Shown piece after piece: positions 20,601 through 29,303 of a stretch of 64,000 bases of DNA. How positions within the stretch are numbered: position 1 is the first letter of the stretch; every line of letters begins with the position of its first letter. The stretch spans positions 519,065 through 583,064 of the forward strand of contig NZ_SNXY01000009.1 in NCBI RefSeq assembly GCF_004362745.1, in the 5' to 3' direction. This stretch comes from Oharaeibacter diazotrophicus (lineage in GTDB: Bacteria; Pseudomonadota; Alphaproteobacteria; Rhizobiales; Pleomorphomonadaceae). The notes below the pieces were generated by a model. That model saw only the letters and a list, made by a program, of their open reading frames with translations, did no database searches and was not told where the DNA came from. Both the position numbers and the translations under genes were made by a program.

Positions 20601-20769
20601 GATCGGTGGTCTCCCTGGGTCCACGAGCAGGACGGCGCGGCGCGGAACACCGCGCGCGAACCATCCACTGCCGTTTACCTTAGATTAACCGACGCGCCGT
20701 GGCAAAACACGGGACGCTGCACCGATCGTCTGGGGATAACGCGGCGCCGGCGGGCGCCGCGATCGGGCT

Positions 20770-21558
20770 TCAGGCGGACAGGGCCGGCCGCTCCGTCACC
20801 GCCGCCGCGCCGGTCGCGGCGGCGAGGCAGGCTTCGCGTGCCGCCGCCACCATGCCGCGCACCTCCTCGCGGGCCCGCAAGCCGTCGCGATCGCGGATCG
20901 CGGCATAGACGGCGGCGTGGCGCCGGGTCGCCGGATTGACGCCGGTGACGGCCGCGTCGCCGGCGTTGCGGCGGTCGGCCGGCAGGCAGGCACCCTCGAG
21001 GAAGCGGATCAGGCTCTCGGTGACGGTGCCGATGCTGCGATAGATCGGGTTGCCGGAGGCGTCGAGCATCGCCTGCAGGAACGCGATGTCGGCCGAAACC
21101 AGGGTGTCGCGCGTCGCGCTCGCCTTCTGCATGGTCTGCAGGGCCGCTGCCATGGCGCGCAGGTGACGGTCGGTGCGCCGCTCGGCCGCGATCCCCGCCA
21201 CCTCGGGCTCCATGCAGAAGCGCACCTCGAACACCGCCTCGACGAAGTCGGCTGTCGCACCCTGGCGCAGGTGCCAGGTCAGCACGTCGGGATCGAGCAT
21301 GTTCCAGTCGACGCGCATGCGCACGCGGGTGCCGATCTTGGGACGGGACACCGTCATGCCCTTCGCCGCGAGGATCCGGAACGCCTCGCGTACCGCCGTG
21401 CGCGACACCCGGTAGCGCTCGGCGAGGGTCAGTTCGGTCGGGAGCAGATCGGTCTCGCCATAGGTGCCCTGGACGATCTGGGTCCCGATGTCGTGTGCGA
21501 TCTGTTCGTGCAGATTGCGCCGGACTTTGCCGGACATATGGTCTTGCGAAATATACAT
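20770..21558 (-). CDS. GntR-family regulator, FadR/FCD subfamily
   Basis: 262 residues: an N-terminal winged helix (about residues 15-80; LLPTELTLAERYRVSRTAVR is the classic GntR helix-turn-helix) and a C-terminal all-helical FCD ligand-binding domain with the metal-binding His/Asp pattern. Such regulators sense sugar acids or other small carboxylates. It is the gene after the Gfo/Idh/MocA oxidoreductase on the same strand, 220 bases downstream, so that enzyme is the obvious candidate target. The start could be 21558 or the in-frame GTG six bases earlier. Confidence 0.85.
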   Translation of the reverse strand: MYISQDHMSGKVRRNLHEQIAHDIGTQIVQGTYGETDLLPTELTLAERYRVSRTAVREAFRILAAKGMTVSRPKIGTRVRMRVDWNMLDPDVLTWHLRQGATADFVEAVFEVRFCMEPEVAGIAAERRTDRHLRAMAAALQTMQKASATRDTLVSADIAFLQAMLDASGNPIYRSIGTVTESLIRFLEGACLPADRRNAGDAAVTGVNPATRRHAAVYAAIRDRDGLRAREEVRGMVAAAREACLAAATGAAAVTERPALSA

Positions 21559-21780
21559 TCCCACCCACTCGCGTCGAGCGACACAACGGCAGGCAGACCT
21601 CGGCGCGACGTCATCCGGACATGCGTATCAGCCCGGATAAGAACTCAGCCGAAATACCTCCTACCCCCCCGTTCGGATACTGACATGTTCGCCACTGCTA
21701 CACAACGAAATCGGCTCTAATAGGAAAGTCGCGACAGCCCGGTTTTTGCATGACCTTTGCGGTGTCGAGTCCACTTTGGT

Positions 21781-22800
21781 CTAAACGGGACGGTCGATTT
21801 CGACCCAACGGCCTTCGCGGGCCGCGCGCTCGGTCGCCTCGAGGATGGTCATCATGACGATCGCGTCGTCGACGCCGTATACGGCGGGCTCGACGCCGCG
21901 GATCACCTTGGCGAAGGCCTCGCCCTCGAGGCCGTACTGGTCGGACGGCGGCAGGATGATCGTCTCGATGCCGGCGTCGCCGAGGGCGACACCGTCGTCG
22001 AAGCGGATCACCGTCGCCTCGCCCTGAGGCGCGTTGAAGGGAATCATCACCTGCAGCCGTCCAGCCGTGCCGACGACGTCGACGCGCTGGTGCGGCACGC
22101 TCTGGGTCGCGACCTGGAAGGTCAGGTGGCGGCCGGCACCGAAGTCGATCAGCGCACTTGTCAGCCTGTCGGTGCCGAAAGTCGCGTCGCGATCGATGGC
22201 GGCGGCGACCCGGAGCGGCTCGGCGTCGAGCACGAAACGCGACACCACGATCGGATAGCAGCCGATGTCGAGCAGCGCGCCGCCGCCGTTCTCGGGCCGG
22301 TTGCGGATGTTGTCGGGATCGTGGAGGTCGTAGGAGAACCAGACCTGGACGCCGATCGGGCGGCCGATCCGGCCGGCGCGGACCATGTCGCGCACCGCGA
22401 GCCACTGCGGGTGCTGGCGCACCATGAAGGCCTCGGTCCAGACGATGCCCTCCGGGATCGCGCGCAGCCGTGCGGCGTCGGCGGCGTTCATACCGGCGGG
22501 CTTTTCGCAGAGCACGTGCTTGCCAGCGCGCGCGGCGGCGAGCGAGAGGTCGACGTGGCTGTCGTTCGGCGTCGGGATGTAGACCGCCTCGATCGTGGGA
22601 TCGGCGAACAGCGCCTCGTAGGAGCCGTAGGCGGTGGGGATGCCGAGCGCGGCGGCTGTCGCGGCGGCGCGGTCGGCGTCGCGCGAGGCGATCGCCGCGA
22701 CCTCGACCCAGGGCGTGGTCCTGAGGCCCGGGATCACCTTGTCGCGGGCGATCTTGGCGGTGGAGACGACGCCGAGGCGGACGGGTTCGATCGAGGACAT
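21781..22800 (-). CDS. Gfo/Idh/MocA family oxidoreductase
   Basis: 339 residues: N-terminal NAD(P)-binding Rossmann domain (LGVVSTAKIARDKVIPGL) and the family motif VLCEKPAGMN near residue 95, followed by the C-terminal alpha/beta substrate domain with GGGALLDIGCYPI. These enzymes oxidise or reduce sugars or sugar derivatives such as inositol, glucose or xylose; the substrate is not predictable. It lies downstream of the frc-like transporter genes on the same strand, separated by about 165 bases, so a role in catabolism of the imported sugar is plausible. Confidence 0.88.
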   Translation of the reverse strand: MSSIEPVRLGVVSTAKIARDKVIPGLRTTPWVEVAAIASRDADRAAATAAALGIPTAYGSYEALFADPTIEAVYIPTPNDSHVDLSLAAARAGKHVLCEKPAGMNAADAARLRAIPEGIVWTEAFMVRQHPQWLAVRDMVRAGRIGRPIGVQVWFSYDLHDPDNIRNRPENGGGALLDIGCYPIVVSRFVLDAEPLRVAAAIDRDATFGTDRLTSALIDFGAGRHLTFQVATQSVPHQRVDVVGTAGRLQVMIPFNAPQGEATVIRFDDGVALGDAGIETIILPPSDQYGLEGEAFAKVIRGVEPAVYGVDDAIVMMTILEATERAAREGRWVEIDRPV

Positions 22801-22965
22801 CGGGGGACTCACCGGTTGTCGGGGCGGCGCGAGGGCCGCGTCGCCCCGGAGTCTCGCACGGTGGGCCCCGCCGACGCCAGCCGGACGCGCCCCGCAGCGC
22901 GCCGGCCGGCGTCGGGAGCCGGTCCCGCGGCGCGGCCCGGCGAACCGGGACGCGACGGGGCCGGC

Positions 22966-23748
22966 TCAGGCCGCGCGCGCCGCCTGCGGCGGCTGCATCG
23001 CGCCGGTCATGATGGCGACCGCGTCGTTCATCGAGATGTCCTTCGGGTTCACGACGGCGATGCGCTTGCCGAGCCGGTGGATGTGGATCCGGTCGGCGAC
23101 CTCGAAGACGTGCGGCATGTTGTGGCTGATCAGCACGATCGGAAGACCGCGGCGCTTGACGTCTAGCATCAGCTCGAGCACGCGCCGGGATTCCTTGACG
23201 CCGAGCGCGGCGGTCGGCTCGTCGAGGATGACGACGCGTGAGCCGAAGGCCGCCGCGCGCGCCACCGCCACGCCCTGGCGCTGGCCGCCGGACAGCGTCT
23301 CGACCGCCTGGTCGATGTTCTGGATCGTCATCAGGCCGAGTTCGGTGAGCTTGTCGCGGGCGATCTTGCGCATCGCCGTGCGGTCGAGCGTGCGGAACAG
23401 CGTGCCGACAAGGCCGGGTTTGCGGATCTCGCGGCCGAGGAACATGTTGTCGGCGATCGAGAGCGCCGGCGACAGCGCGAGGTTCTGGTAGACGGTCTCG
23501 ATGCCGGCGCCGCGCGCCTCGAGCGGCGAGCCGAACCGGACCTCCTTGCCGGCGAGGGTGATGGTGCCCTCGTCGGGGGTGACGGCGCCGGACAGCGCCT
23601 TGATCAGGCTCGACTTGCCGGCGCCGTTGTCGCCGATCACCGCGAGGATCTCGTTCGGCATCAGGTCGAAGTCGGCGTGGTCGAGGGCGGTGACGCGGCC
23701 GTAGCGCTTCACCAGTCCGCGGGCGGCGAGGATGGGCTGGACGGACAT
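22966..23748 (-). CDS. frcA: Sugar ABC transporter ATPase, FrcA type
   Basis: 260 residues with a single nucleotide-binding domain: Walker A GDNGAGKSS at 39-47, signature LSGGQRQ at 152-158 and Walker B VVILDEP at 172-178. Most CUT2 sugar transporters use a duplicated ATPase of about 500 residues; the single-domain form is typical of the rhizobial fructose importer FrcA, which this closely resembles (for example ETVYQNLALSPALSIADNMF). Its ATG overlaps the permease stop by one base (TGATG). Energises uptake through FrcC/FrcB. Confidence 0.88.
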   Translation of the reverse strand: MSVQPILAARGLVKRYGRVTALDHADFDLMPNEILAVIGDNGAGKSSLIKALSGAVTPDEGTITLAGKEVRFGSPLEARGAGIETVYQNLALSPALSIADNMFLGREIRKPGLVGTLFRTLDRTAMRKIARDKLTELGLMTIQNIDQAVETLSGGQRQGVAVARAAAFGSRVVILDEPTAALGVKESRRVLELMLDVKRRGLPIVLISHNMPHVFEVADRIHIHRLGKRIAVVNPKDISMNDAVAIMTGAMQPPQAARAA

Positions 23749-24806
23749 CAGGTGCTCACCTTTCTGATCCACTGGTCGATGGCGACCGCACCGATGATCA
23801 GGACGCCGATCAGGAGATAGGTCCACTGCGGGTCGGTGCCGACCAGACGCAGACCGAGCGAGAACACGCCGACGATCAGCGCGCCGAACATCATGCCGAG
23901 GATCGAGCCGCGGCCGCCGAAGAGGGAGATGCCGCCGATCACCACGGCGGTGATGGATTCGATGTTGGCGAACTGGCCGGCGGTCGGCGACACCGAGCCG
24001 AGGCGGCCGATCAGGGCCCAGCCGGCGAAGGCGCAGATCAGGCCGGACAGGCCGTAGACCGTGACGAGCAGCTTGTCGACCTGGACGCCGGAGAGTTCGG
24101 CCGCGTCCGGATCGTCGCCGACGGCGTAGAGGTGGCGGCCCCAGGCCGTGTGGTTGAGGACGTACCACATCACCAGCACCAGCAGCACCATGGCGACCAC
24201 GCCGAAGGTGAACACCGCGCCGCCGATGCGGAAGCTCTGGCCGAAGAACTGCAGCAGCGGTGCCGTCTGCTCGATGTCCTGGGCGCGGACGGTTTCGTTG
24301 GCCGAATAGAGGAAGTTGGTGGCGAGGATGATCTGCCAGGTGCCGAGCGTGACGATGAAGGGCGGCAGCTTCATCTTGGCGATCAGGAGACCGTTGAGCA
24401 CGCCGCAGGCGAGGCCGACCACGAGCCCGAGGGCCACCGCGAGTTCGGGAGGCAAGCCGAGCCGGAACACGCCGGCGCCCATCACCACCGACGACAGCAC
24501 CATGATCGCGCCGACCGACAGGTCGATGCCCGCGGTCAGGATCACCAGGGTCTGGGCGACGCCGACGATGCCGACGATCGCGACCTGCTGCAGGATCAGC
24601 GTCAGGGAGAAGGCGGTGAAGAACTTGCCGCCGACGAGCACGGCGAACAGGCCGAGCGAGAGCACGAGCACGATCAGCGGCACCGCCGCGGGGCTGCCGT
24701 GCAGCTTGTGCTGGAACGCCTTCAGCGGCGAGCGCGGGGGCTCGAAGCTGGCGACGGTGTTGTCGCTCCGGGCGAGCGATTTCTCGAAGTCCTGGACGCC
24801 ACTCAC
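23748..24806 (-). CDS. frcC: Sugar ABC transporter permease, FrcC type
   Basis: 352 residues with eight to ten predicted transmembrane helices and the CUT2 permease signature TAGIDLSVGAIMVLSS. I chose the GTG at 24806 because GGAGGG stands six bases upstream and the protein begins VSGVQDFEKSLARSDN; a longer frame upstream is Pro/Arg-rich and unlikely. A cytoplasmic N-terminus of about 40 residues precedes the first helix. Middle gene of frcB-frcC-frcA, with 156 bases to frcB. Confidence 0.88.
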   Translation of the reverse strand: MSGVQDFEKSLARSDNTVASFEPPRSPLKAFQHKLHGSPAAVPLIVLVLSLGLFAVLVGGKFFTAFSLTLILQQVAIVGIVGVAQTLVILTAGIDLSVGAIMVLSSVVMGAGVFRLGLPPELAVALGLVVGLACGVLNGLLIAKMKLPPFIVTLGTWQIILATNFLYSANETVRAQDIEQTAPLLQFFGQSFRIGGAVFTFGVVAMVLLVLVMWYVLNHTAWGRHLYAVGDDPDAAELSGVQVDKLLVTVYGLSGLICAFAGWALIGRLGSVSPTAGQFANIESITAVVIGGISLFGGRGSILGMMFGALIVGVFSLGLRLVGTDPQWTYLLIGVLIIGAVAIDQWIRKVST

Positions 24807-24962
24807 GTCGGCACCCTCCTCGTCGGCCGATGGATGCGACGGCGGCACGCCGGCCCGCGCGGGTGGCGGACGGCGGACCGTCGCGGCGGTGGACGCGGCC
24901 GGTCGGCCGCGTCCCTTCACGTTCGGATGGACCCGTTCAGGGAAGACGGGTGCCGCGGGCGA

Positions 24963-25991
24963 TCAGCCCCAGCACTTCGCCATGCCCTCGTCGACCGAGA
25001 TCGACGGCACGCCGGCGGCCGGCTTGTCGGTGACCAGCGAGACGCCGGTGTCGAAGAAGGTCTTGCCGGCGGTCGGCTGCGGCTTCTCGCCGGTGTCGGC
25101 GAACTTCTTGATCGCCTCGATGCCGAGCGAGGCCATCAGCAGCGGATACTGCTGCGAGGTCGCGCCGATCACGCCTTCCTTGACGTTCTTGACGCCGGGG
25201 CAGCCGCCGTCGACCGAGACGATCAGGACGTTGCTTTCCATGCCCACGGCCTTGAGGGCCTCGTAGGCACCGGCGGCGGCCGGCTCGTTGATGGTGTGGA
25301 CGACGTTGATGCCCGGGTCCTTCTGGAGGAGGTTCTCCATGGCCTTGCGGCCGCCCTCCTCGTTGCCGTTGGTGACGTCGTGGCCGACGATGCGCGCATC
25401 GTCCTCGTCGCCGATCACGTCCGGGTTCTTCACGTCGATGCCGAAGCCCTTCATGAAGCCCTGGTCGCGCAGCACGTCGACCGTCGGCTGCGACGGGGTC
25501 AGGTCGAGGAAGGCGACCTTGGCGTCCTTGGCGGCGTCGCCGAGGGTGGCCTTGGCCCACTGGCCGATCAGCTCGCCGGCGAGCAGGTTGTCGGTGGCGA
25601 AGGTGGCGTCGGCGGAATCGATCGGCTCGAGCGGGGTGTCGAGGGCGATCACCAGCAGGCCGGCGTCGCGGGCCTTCTTGACGGCCGGCACGATGCCCTT
25701 GGTGTCCGAGGCGGTGATCAGGATGCCCTTGGCGCCGTCGGCGATGCACGACTCGATCGCCGCGACCTGGCTCTCGCTGTCGCCGTCGATCTTGCCGGCG
25801 TAGGTCTTGAGGTCGACGCCGATCTCGGCGGCCTTGGCGGTGGCGCCTTCCTTCATCTTGACGAAGAAGGGGTTGGTGTCGGTCTTGGTGATCAGGCAGG
25901 CGCCGACGTTGGCGAAGGCGGGCGCGGCGCCGAGGGCGGCGAAAGCGGCGCACGCGAAGAGAGCCGTCTTGAGACGGTTGGAAACAGCCAT
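24963..25991 (-). CDS. frcB: Periplasmic sugar-binding protein, FrcB type
   Basis: 342 residues. A signal peptide ([21 protein letters not shown]) precedes a type I periplasmic-binding fold with [17 protein letters not shown] at the N-lobe. The rhizobial FrcB group binds fructose and related hexoses; ribose or mannose cannot be excluded. The ATG at 25991 has GAGGA upstream. First gene of the transporter operon; the 294-base divergent region to the ROK regulator contains a large AT-rich palindrome (26101-26143). Confidence 0.88.
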   Translation of the reverse strand: MAVSNRLKTALFACAAFAALGAAPAFANVGACLITKTDTNPFFVKMKEGATAKAAEIGVDLKTYAGKIDGDSESQVAAIESCIADGAKGILITASDTKGIVPAVKKARDAGLLVIALDTPLEPIDSADATFATDNLLAGELIGQWAKATLGDAAKDAKVAFLDLTPSQPTVDVLRDQGFMKGFGIDVKNPDVIGDEDDARIVGHDVTNGNEEGGRKAMENLLQKDPGINVVHTINEPAAAGAYEALKAVGMESNVLIVSVDGGCPGVKNVKEGVIGATSQQYPLLMASLGIEAIKKFADTGEKPQPTAGKTFFDTGVSLVTDKPAAGVPSISVDEGMAKCWG

Positions 25992-26100
25992 GAAGTCCTC
26001 CCACTGACGTCTGGCCCGCCGTCCCCGGCGGCGCCGACCGATGCCGACCGCCCACCTCCTGGACGACCGGTTCGACGCCATGGTTTCCACAACCATCGCG

Positions 26101-26143
26101 CCCTGTCAATAAATAAGTCCACATGATTTATTAATTGACAGGG
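26101..26143. promoter_or_regulatory. AT-rich palindromic operator with divergent -35 boxes
   Basis: Outer arms CCCTGTCAAT (26101-26110) and ATTGACAGGG (26134-26143) are a perfect inverted repeat; an inner pair AATAAAT (26108-26114) / ATTTATT (26126-26132) is also inverted. The AT-rich core stands out in very GC-rich DNA. Each outer arm contains TTGACA, one per strand, facing frcB and the ROK gene. ROK repressors such as Mlc and NagC bind similar AT-rich palindromes, so this is the likely site of the adjacent regulator. -10 boxes are weak. Confidence 0.7.
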
Positions 26144-26285
26144 CCGTCCGGCGCGCTCATCGTCGGTTCGGAGGAGGCGTCGCGTCGGCGGCGGTTGCGG
26201 CGACGGCACGGCCCGTGCAAGTCACGGGTCGCGGACCGGATGGACCGCATGCGCGAGATCCGGCGGGCGACGGGAGGACAAGCGG

Positions 26286-27509
26286 ATGTCGATGAGCGGA
26301 GAGCCGAGCGACGGCCGTCTGCGCGCCGTCGATCTCGACCGCGGCACCAATCAGACCGGCGTGCGCCTCTACAACGAGCGCCTCGTGCTGTCGCTGATCC
26401 GGCGCGAGGGCGCGCTGCCGAAAGCCGACCTCGCGCGGCTCACCGGCCTGTCGGCGCAGACCGTCTCGGTGATCGTCAAGCAGCTCGAGGCCGACGGGCT
26501 CGTCGCCAAGGGCCAGCCGCAGCGCGGCCGGGTCGGCCAACCCTCCGTCCCCTTCGCGCTCAACCCGGACGGCGCCTATTCCTTCGGCCTCAAGATCGGC
26601 CGGCGCAGCGCCGACCTGGTGCTGATCGACTTCCTCGGCAAGGCGCGCCGGCACCGCCGCACCACCTACGCCTATCACGAGCCGGCGCGCCTGCTCGCCT
26701 TCGTCGAGGAGGGTGTCGCCGCCTTCACCGCCGACCTCGGCGAGGCCGAGCGCGCCCGCATCGTCGGCCTCGGCATCGCCTCGCCCTACCAGCTGTGGAA
26801 CTGGACCTACGAGGTCGGCGCGCCGGCGGGTGCGCTCGACGTCTGGCGCACCACCGACATCCGCGCCGAGATCGCCGCGGTGGTGCCGTGGCCGGTCCAC
26901 TTCTGCAACGACGCCACCGCGGCCTGCGCCGCCGAACTGGTGTTCGGCGGCCACCCGGACCGGCGCGACTGGCTCTACTTCTTCGTCGGCTCCTTCGTCG
27001 GCGGCGGCGTGGTGCTGAACGGCGCGCTCCATCCGGGCAGCCGCGGCAACGCCGGCGCGATCGGCTCGATGCCGGTGCCGACACCCTACGGCGTCCAGCA
27101 GTTGATCCGCGCCGCCTCGCTCTACCGCCTCGAGGAGCGGCTGATCACGGCCGGCAAGGAGGCCGGCTGGCTGTGGACCGCCCCGGACGCCTGGGACGAG
27201 GCCTCCGCCGAGGTCGACGACTGGATCCTCCAGGCCGCCGACGCCCTCGCCTACGCCATCACGGCGGCGACCGCGGTGATCGACTTCCCCGCCGCGGTGA
27301 TCGACGGCGCCTTCCCGGCCGCCGTCCGCGCCCGCCTCGTCGAGGGCGTGATCGCGGCGATCGGCCTGCACGACCGCCAGGGCCTGTCGCCGGTCGACGT
27401 GCTGCCCGGCACCATCGGCGCCGCCGCCCGCGAGATCGGCGGCGCCTCCCTCCCCTTCTTCGCCAACTTCGCGATGGACCGCGAAGTCCTCTTCAAGGAG
27501 ACCGCCTGA
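26286..27509 (+). CDS. ROK family transcriptional regulator (FrcR-like)
   Basis: 407 residues. An N-terminal winged helix (about 30-90; LPKADLARLTGLSAQTVSVI) is fused to a ROK sugar-kinase-like domain. The domain keeps FCNDATAACAAELVFGG, but the usual ROK Zn-binding Cys cluster is absent, and the ATP-binding Asp-x-Gly-Gly-Thr is not seen, so it is a sensor rather than an enzyme. Divergent from frcBCA, as is the rhizobial FrcR. It probably represses the transporter through the palindrome at 26101-26143. The fucU-type gene overlaps its stop by one base. Confidence 0.87.
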   Translation: MSMSGEPSDGRLRAVDLDRGTNQTGVRLYNERLVLSLIRREGALPKADLARLTGLSAQTVSVIVKQLEADGLVAKGQPQRGRVGQPSVPFALNPDGAYSFGLKIGRRSADLVLIDFLGKARRHRRTTYAYHEPARLLAFVEEGVAAFTADLGEAERARIVGLGIASPYQLWNWTYEVGAPAGALDVWRTTDIRAEIAAVVPWPVHFCNDATAACAAELVFGGHPDRRDWLYFFVGSFVGGGVVLNGALHPGSRGNAGAIGSMPVPTPYGVQQLIRAASLYRLEERLITAGKEAGWLWTAPDAWDEASAEVDDWILQAADALAYAITAATAVIDFPAAVIDGAFPAAVRARLVEGVIAAIGLHDRQGLSPVDVLPGTIGAAAREIGGASLPFFANFAMDREVLFKETA

Positions 27510-27937
27510 TGCTGAAGGGCATCGATCCGCGCCTCGGCCCGGACCTTCTGATGACGCTGCGCGCCATGGGCCACGGCGACGAGATCGCCATCGTCGACGG
27601 CAACTATCCCGCCGACGCCCACGCCCGCCGGCTGGTGCGCATGGACGGCCACGACGCCGTCGCCGTCGCCGACGCCATCCTCTCGGTGATGCCGCTCGAC
27701 GACTTCGTCCCGGAGGCCGCGTTCCGGCCCGGCATCCGCGGCGCCCCCGACCGCCGCGAACCGGTGTTCGACGACTTCGAGGCGGTGGTCGAGCGCCACG
27801 AGCCCGGCCAAGGCGTCCACCCTCTGCACGGCGACGCCTTCTACGAGCGCGTCCGCGCCGCCTACGCCATCGTCGCCACCACCGAGCGGCGGCTCTACGG
27901 CAACCTGATCCTGCGCAAGGGCGTCATCCGGCCGTGA
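27509..27937 (+). CDS. RbsD/FucU family sugar mutarotase
   Basis: 142 residues, the size of FucU. GHGDEIAIVDGNYPA near residue 21 holds the His and Asp residues of the active site; the C-terminal TTERRLYGNLILRKG is the other conserved motif. The family interconverts anomers of fucose, ribose or related sugars, usually beside their transporters. Start ATG overlaps the ROK regulator stop (TGATG), so the two are translationally coupled. Its 3' end overlaps the convergent Ada-type gene by 14 bases. Confidence 0.85.
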   Translation: MLKGIDPRLGPDLLMTLRAMGHGDEIAIVDGNYPADAHARRLVRMDGHDAVAVADAILSVMPLDDFVPEAAFRPGIRGAPDRREPVFDDFEAVVERHEPGQGVHPLHGDAFYERVRAAYAIVATTERRLYGNLILRKGVIRP

Positions 27938-28238
27938 CGCCCGCCCCGCCGGAGGCCGCGCCGCGCGCGGCCCTCCAGGCGCGGTAGGCGTCCGTCAGGC
28001 AGCGCGCGCAGGGGCGGAAGCCCGCCGCCGCGGCCGTGTCCGCGTCGGCGAAGAACACCCGTTTCGCCTCGTAGGTGCCGCGGCCCGACGCGATCGCGCG
28101 CAGCGCCGACGGGCAGTCGAGCCGGCCGTAGATCCGGCTGCCGCGGTGGCCGCCGAGGGTGCCCGGCACGGCGGAGCGCACCGGCCGGCCGTCGGCGCCG
28201 AGGAGGCGGAAGCGGCCCGCGCCGCTCAGCTCTTCCAC
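27924..28238 (-). CDS. Stand-alone Ada-type metal-binding domain protein
   Basis: About 104 residues. SRIYGRLDCPSALRAIA and VFFADADTAAAAGFRPCARC correspond to the Zn-binding domain of the Ada DNA-repair regulator, with no methyltransferase or AraC parts attached. Only three of the usual four zinc-ligand cysteines are visible (positions 42, 77, 80); the first is Gly. The proposed GTG start overlaps the ROK kinase stop by 13 bases; starts further inside the frame are possible. DNA- or metal-binding is plausible; function unknown. Confidence 0.6.
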   Translation of the reverse strand: MEELSGAGRFRLLGADGRPVRSAVPGTLGGHRGSRIYGRLDCPSALRAIASGRGTYEAKRVFFADADTAAAAGFRPCARCLTDAYRAWRAARGAASGGAGVTAG

Positions 28239-29122
28239 AGCCAGGCGGCGCCGCGCACGCCCGAGCTGTCGCCGTGGACCGCCTTGACGATCGGGGTCGC
28301 CACCTCGTCGGCGAAGACGTAGGGCGCCACCGCCGGCGGCAGGTCGACGTAGAGTTCGTCGACGTTGGACATGCCGCCGCCGAGCACCAGGATGTCGGGG
28401 TCGAGGATGTCGATCAGGAGCGCCAGCGAGCGCGCGACCCGGTCGACGTAGCGTCCGTAGCTCGCGACCGCCGCCGGATCGCCGGCCCGCTTCAGCGCCA
28501 CGATCTCGCGGCCGGAGAGCCGAGTGCCGGTGGCGCGCTCGTAGTCGAGTTCGAAGCCGGTGCCCGAGCACATCATGTCGAGGCAGCCGTGCCGGCCGCA
28601 CCAGCATTTCGGGCCGGGCACCTCGCCCTCCTTCGGCCAGGGCAGCGTGTAATGCCCGATCTCGCCGCCGAGGCCCTGGAAGCCGTCGTGCGGACGGCCG
28701 TCGATGGCGATGCCGGAGCCGTGGCCGGTGCCGAGGATGATCGCGTGCACCACGTGCCGCCCGGCGCCGGCACCGTCGACGGCCTCGGAGACGGCGAGGC
28801 AGTTGCCGTCGTTGGCGAGCCGAATCGGCCGGCCGAGCGCGGCTTCCAGGTCGGCGCCGAGGGCGCGGCCGTTCAGCCACCAGGAATTGGCGTTGCGGAT
28901 GATGCCGGTGCGCGGGTTGGGGCTGCCGGGCAGGCCGATGCCGACGGTACCGGTGCGGCCGGTCGCGGCCTCGGCGTGGGCGACGAGGCCCTGCACCGCG
29001 CGGATCGAGCCGTCGTAGTCCTCGCGCGGGGTCGGCACCCGGTGGCGGACCAGCTCGCGGCCGTCCTCGGCGATGGCGATCACCTCCATCTTGGTGCCGC
29101 CCCAGTCGATCCCGATCAGCAT
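28226..29122 (-). CDS. ROK family sugar kinase (fructokinase/glucokinase type)
   Basis: 298 residues. IGIDWGGTKMEV at the N-terminus binds phosphate, LANDGNCLAVSEA holds the catalytic Asp105, and the ROK Zn site is complete (His157 with Cys173, Cys175 and Cys180 in CWCGRHGCLD). ROK kinases with this site phosphorylate fructose, glucose, mannose or N-acetylhexosamines. Given FrcABC next door, it fits the role of rhizobial FrcK. The ATG at 29122 has GAGGGG upstream. Confidence 0.85.
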   Translation of the reverse strand: MLIGIDWGGTKMEVIAIAEDGRELVRHRVPTPREDYDGSIRAVQGLVAHAEAATGRTGTVGIGLPGSPNPRTGIIRNANSWWLNGRALGADLEAALGRPIRLANDGNCLAVSEAVDGAGAGRHVVHAIILGTGHGSGIAIDGRPHDGFQGLGGEIGHYTLPWPKEGEVPGPKCWCGRHGCLDMMCSGTGFELDYERATGTRLSGREIVALKRAGDPAAVASYGRYVDRVARSLALLIDILDPDILVLGGGMSNVDELYVDLPPAVAPYVFADEVATPIVKAVHGDSSGVRGAAWLWKS

Positions 29123-29160
29123 CGCCGCCCCTCGAAGCGCTCTCCGTCCGCCCGACGACC

Positions 29161-29262
29161 GGAGCATTCTCCGACCAAGTTGCACGACTTGGCCGACGAG
29201 AGAATGCTCCAGCTTCTGAACGTGGAGCGATTTCCCATCGACCTGACGATTCCATCAGGTCG
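29161..29262. repeat. Tandem hairpins, intergenic palindromic element
   Basis: Hairpin one: arms GGAGCATTCTC (29161-29171) and GAGAATGCTCC (29200-29210) with a nested CCAAGT/ACTTGG stem. Hairpin two: CGACCTGA (29239-29246) and TCAGGTCG (29255-29262). The segment ends GGAAAGCGCTCTAG, which I associate with dispersed intergenic palindromes of Rhizobiales. It lies between two minus-strand genes and may end transcription of the lipid kinase or be a mobile repeat. Confidence 0.6.
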
Positions 29263-29303
29263 GAAAGCGCTCTAGCGCGACGCGACGGCCCGGCGCAACC
29301 CGA

